64,000 nt of DNA from Bacillota bacterium (GTDB taxonomy: Bacteria; Bacillota; Clostridia; Lachnospirales; Lachnospiraceae): contig JAEYPA010000007.1 in assembly GCA_023411225.1 (NCBI GenBank), positions 1-64,000 on the forward strand, given 5' to 3'. Shown piece after piece: positions 63,854 through 64,000 of this stretch. The translations under genes and the position numbers were made by a program. Each line of letters starts with the position of its first letter. The first letter of the stretch is position 1. The notes under the pieces are model-generated. The model did no database searches. It was not told where the DNA came from and saw nothing but the letters and a program-made list of their open reading frames with translations.

Positions 63854-64000
63854 AGTATTAGAAATTAGTCCAAATGCGACGGATGATGAGGTAAAGAGAG
63901 CGTACCGTGATTTGAGCAGAAAATATCACCCAGATTCCTACGTAAATAATCCTTTATCTGATCTTGCAGAAGAGAAATTTAAAGAGGTACAGGAAGCATA
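63834..64000 (+). CDS. J-domain protein, 5' part only
   Basis: The frame opens at ATG 63834, behind AGAAAGGA, and runs off the window after 55 codons. It starts with a standard J domain: [21 protein letters not shown], then [10 protein letters not shown] with the HPD tripeptide, and helix III. J domains stimulate Hsp70 ATPases. It overlaps the DUF5685 gene. The rest of the protein is outside the window, so its class cannot be told. Confidence 0.9.
   Translation, partial: MITDPYKVLEISPNATDDEVKRAYRDLSRKYHPDSYVNNPLSDLAEEKFKEVQEA

Noticed and set aside
1..64000. CRISPR arrays, insertion sequences, tRNA and rRNA genes
   Set aside because: No regularly spaced repeats, transposase frames or cloverleaf-like segments were seen on either strand; very small RNAs could be missed by eye.

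Overview
The window looks like a chromosome segment of a low-GC, anaerobic Gram-positive bacterium, most likely a Lachnospiraceae-type clostridium. The reasons are AT-rich DNA with strong AGGAGG-type ribosome binding sites, frequent GTG and TTG starts, consensus sigma-A promoters, a clostridial [FeFe]-hydrogenase-like protein, many lipoproteins and Ig-like-domain exoproteins, and family-level similarity of nearly every gene to Clostridia. No insertion sequence, prophage, CRISPR array, rRNA or tRNA gene was recognised. Most genes lie on the + strand in short operons closed by clear rho-independent terminators; only five lie on the - strand, one of them a broken tetR.

Layout. 1-4.9 kb: low-molecular-weight tyrosine phosphatase, [FeFe]-hydrogenase-like protein plus a 64-residue protein, secreted NlpC/P60 hydrolase, and EamA transporter. 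4.9-9.7 kb: cytidylate-kinase-like protein, a complete polar amino-acid ABC importer, a Staygreen-family protein, uracil-DNA glycosylase and two small hypothetical proteins. 9.9-21.3 kb: 1260-residue exported protein, AGCS amino-acid/Na+ symporter, two-gene ABC system, GLUG-like protein, MATE exporter and CPBP membrane protease. 21.5-31.7 kb: carB (no carA next to it), then a co-directional run of two-component system, lipoprotein, asnB and serS. 31.8-37.3 kb: a TetR-controlled MMPL exporter with a repetitive lipoprotein, then a small membrane protein on the other strand. 37.5-42.3 kb: four-helix protein, second ABC exporter, DUF202 protein and topB. 42.5-49.0 kb: a compact four-gene non-canonical Hsp70 cluster. 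49-60 kb: very large subtilase, GT-C glycosyltransferase, GGDEF/EAL protein and metF. 60-64 kb: frameshifted tetR remnant, NhaC antiporter, zinc-ribbon membrane protein, DUF5685 protein and the start of a J-domain protein.

The strongest candidate for an undescribed system is the Hsp70 cluster at 42.5-49.0 kb. It encodes a divergent GrpE, an Hsp70 with intact ATPase motifs but no helical lid, a second Hsp70-like protein fused to a metal-binding VWA domain whose DLGGGT motif has become KLGGGT, and a large protein with a J-like N-terminus lacking HPD followed by fibronectin-III-like repeats. Other points of note are a plant-type Staygreen homologue, a symmetrical face-to-face double promoter with two operators between the tetR gene and the MMPL operon, and a homopolymer frameshift in a second tetR gene.

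All calls come from reading the sequence and from family knowledge; no database search was run.
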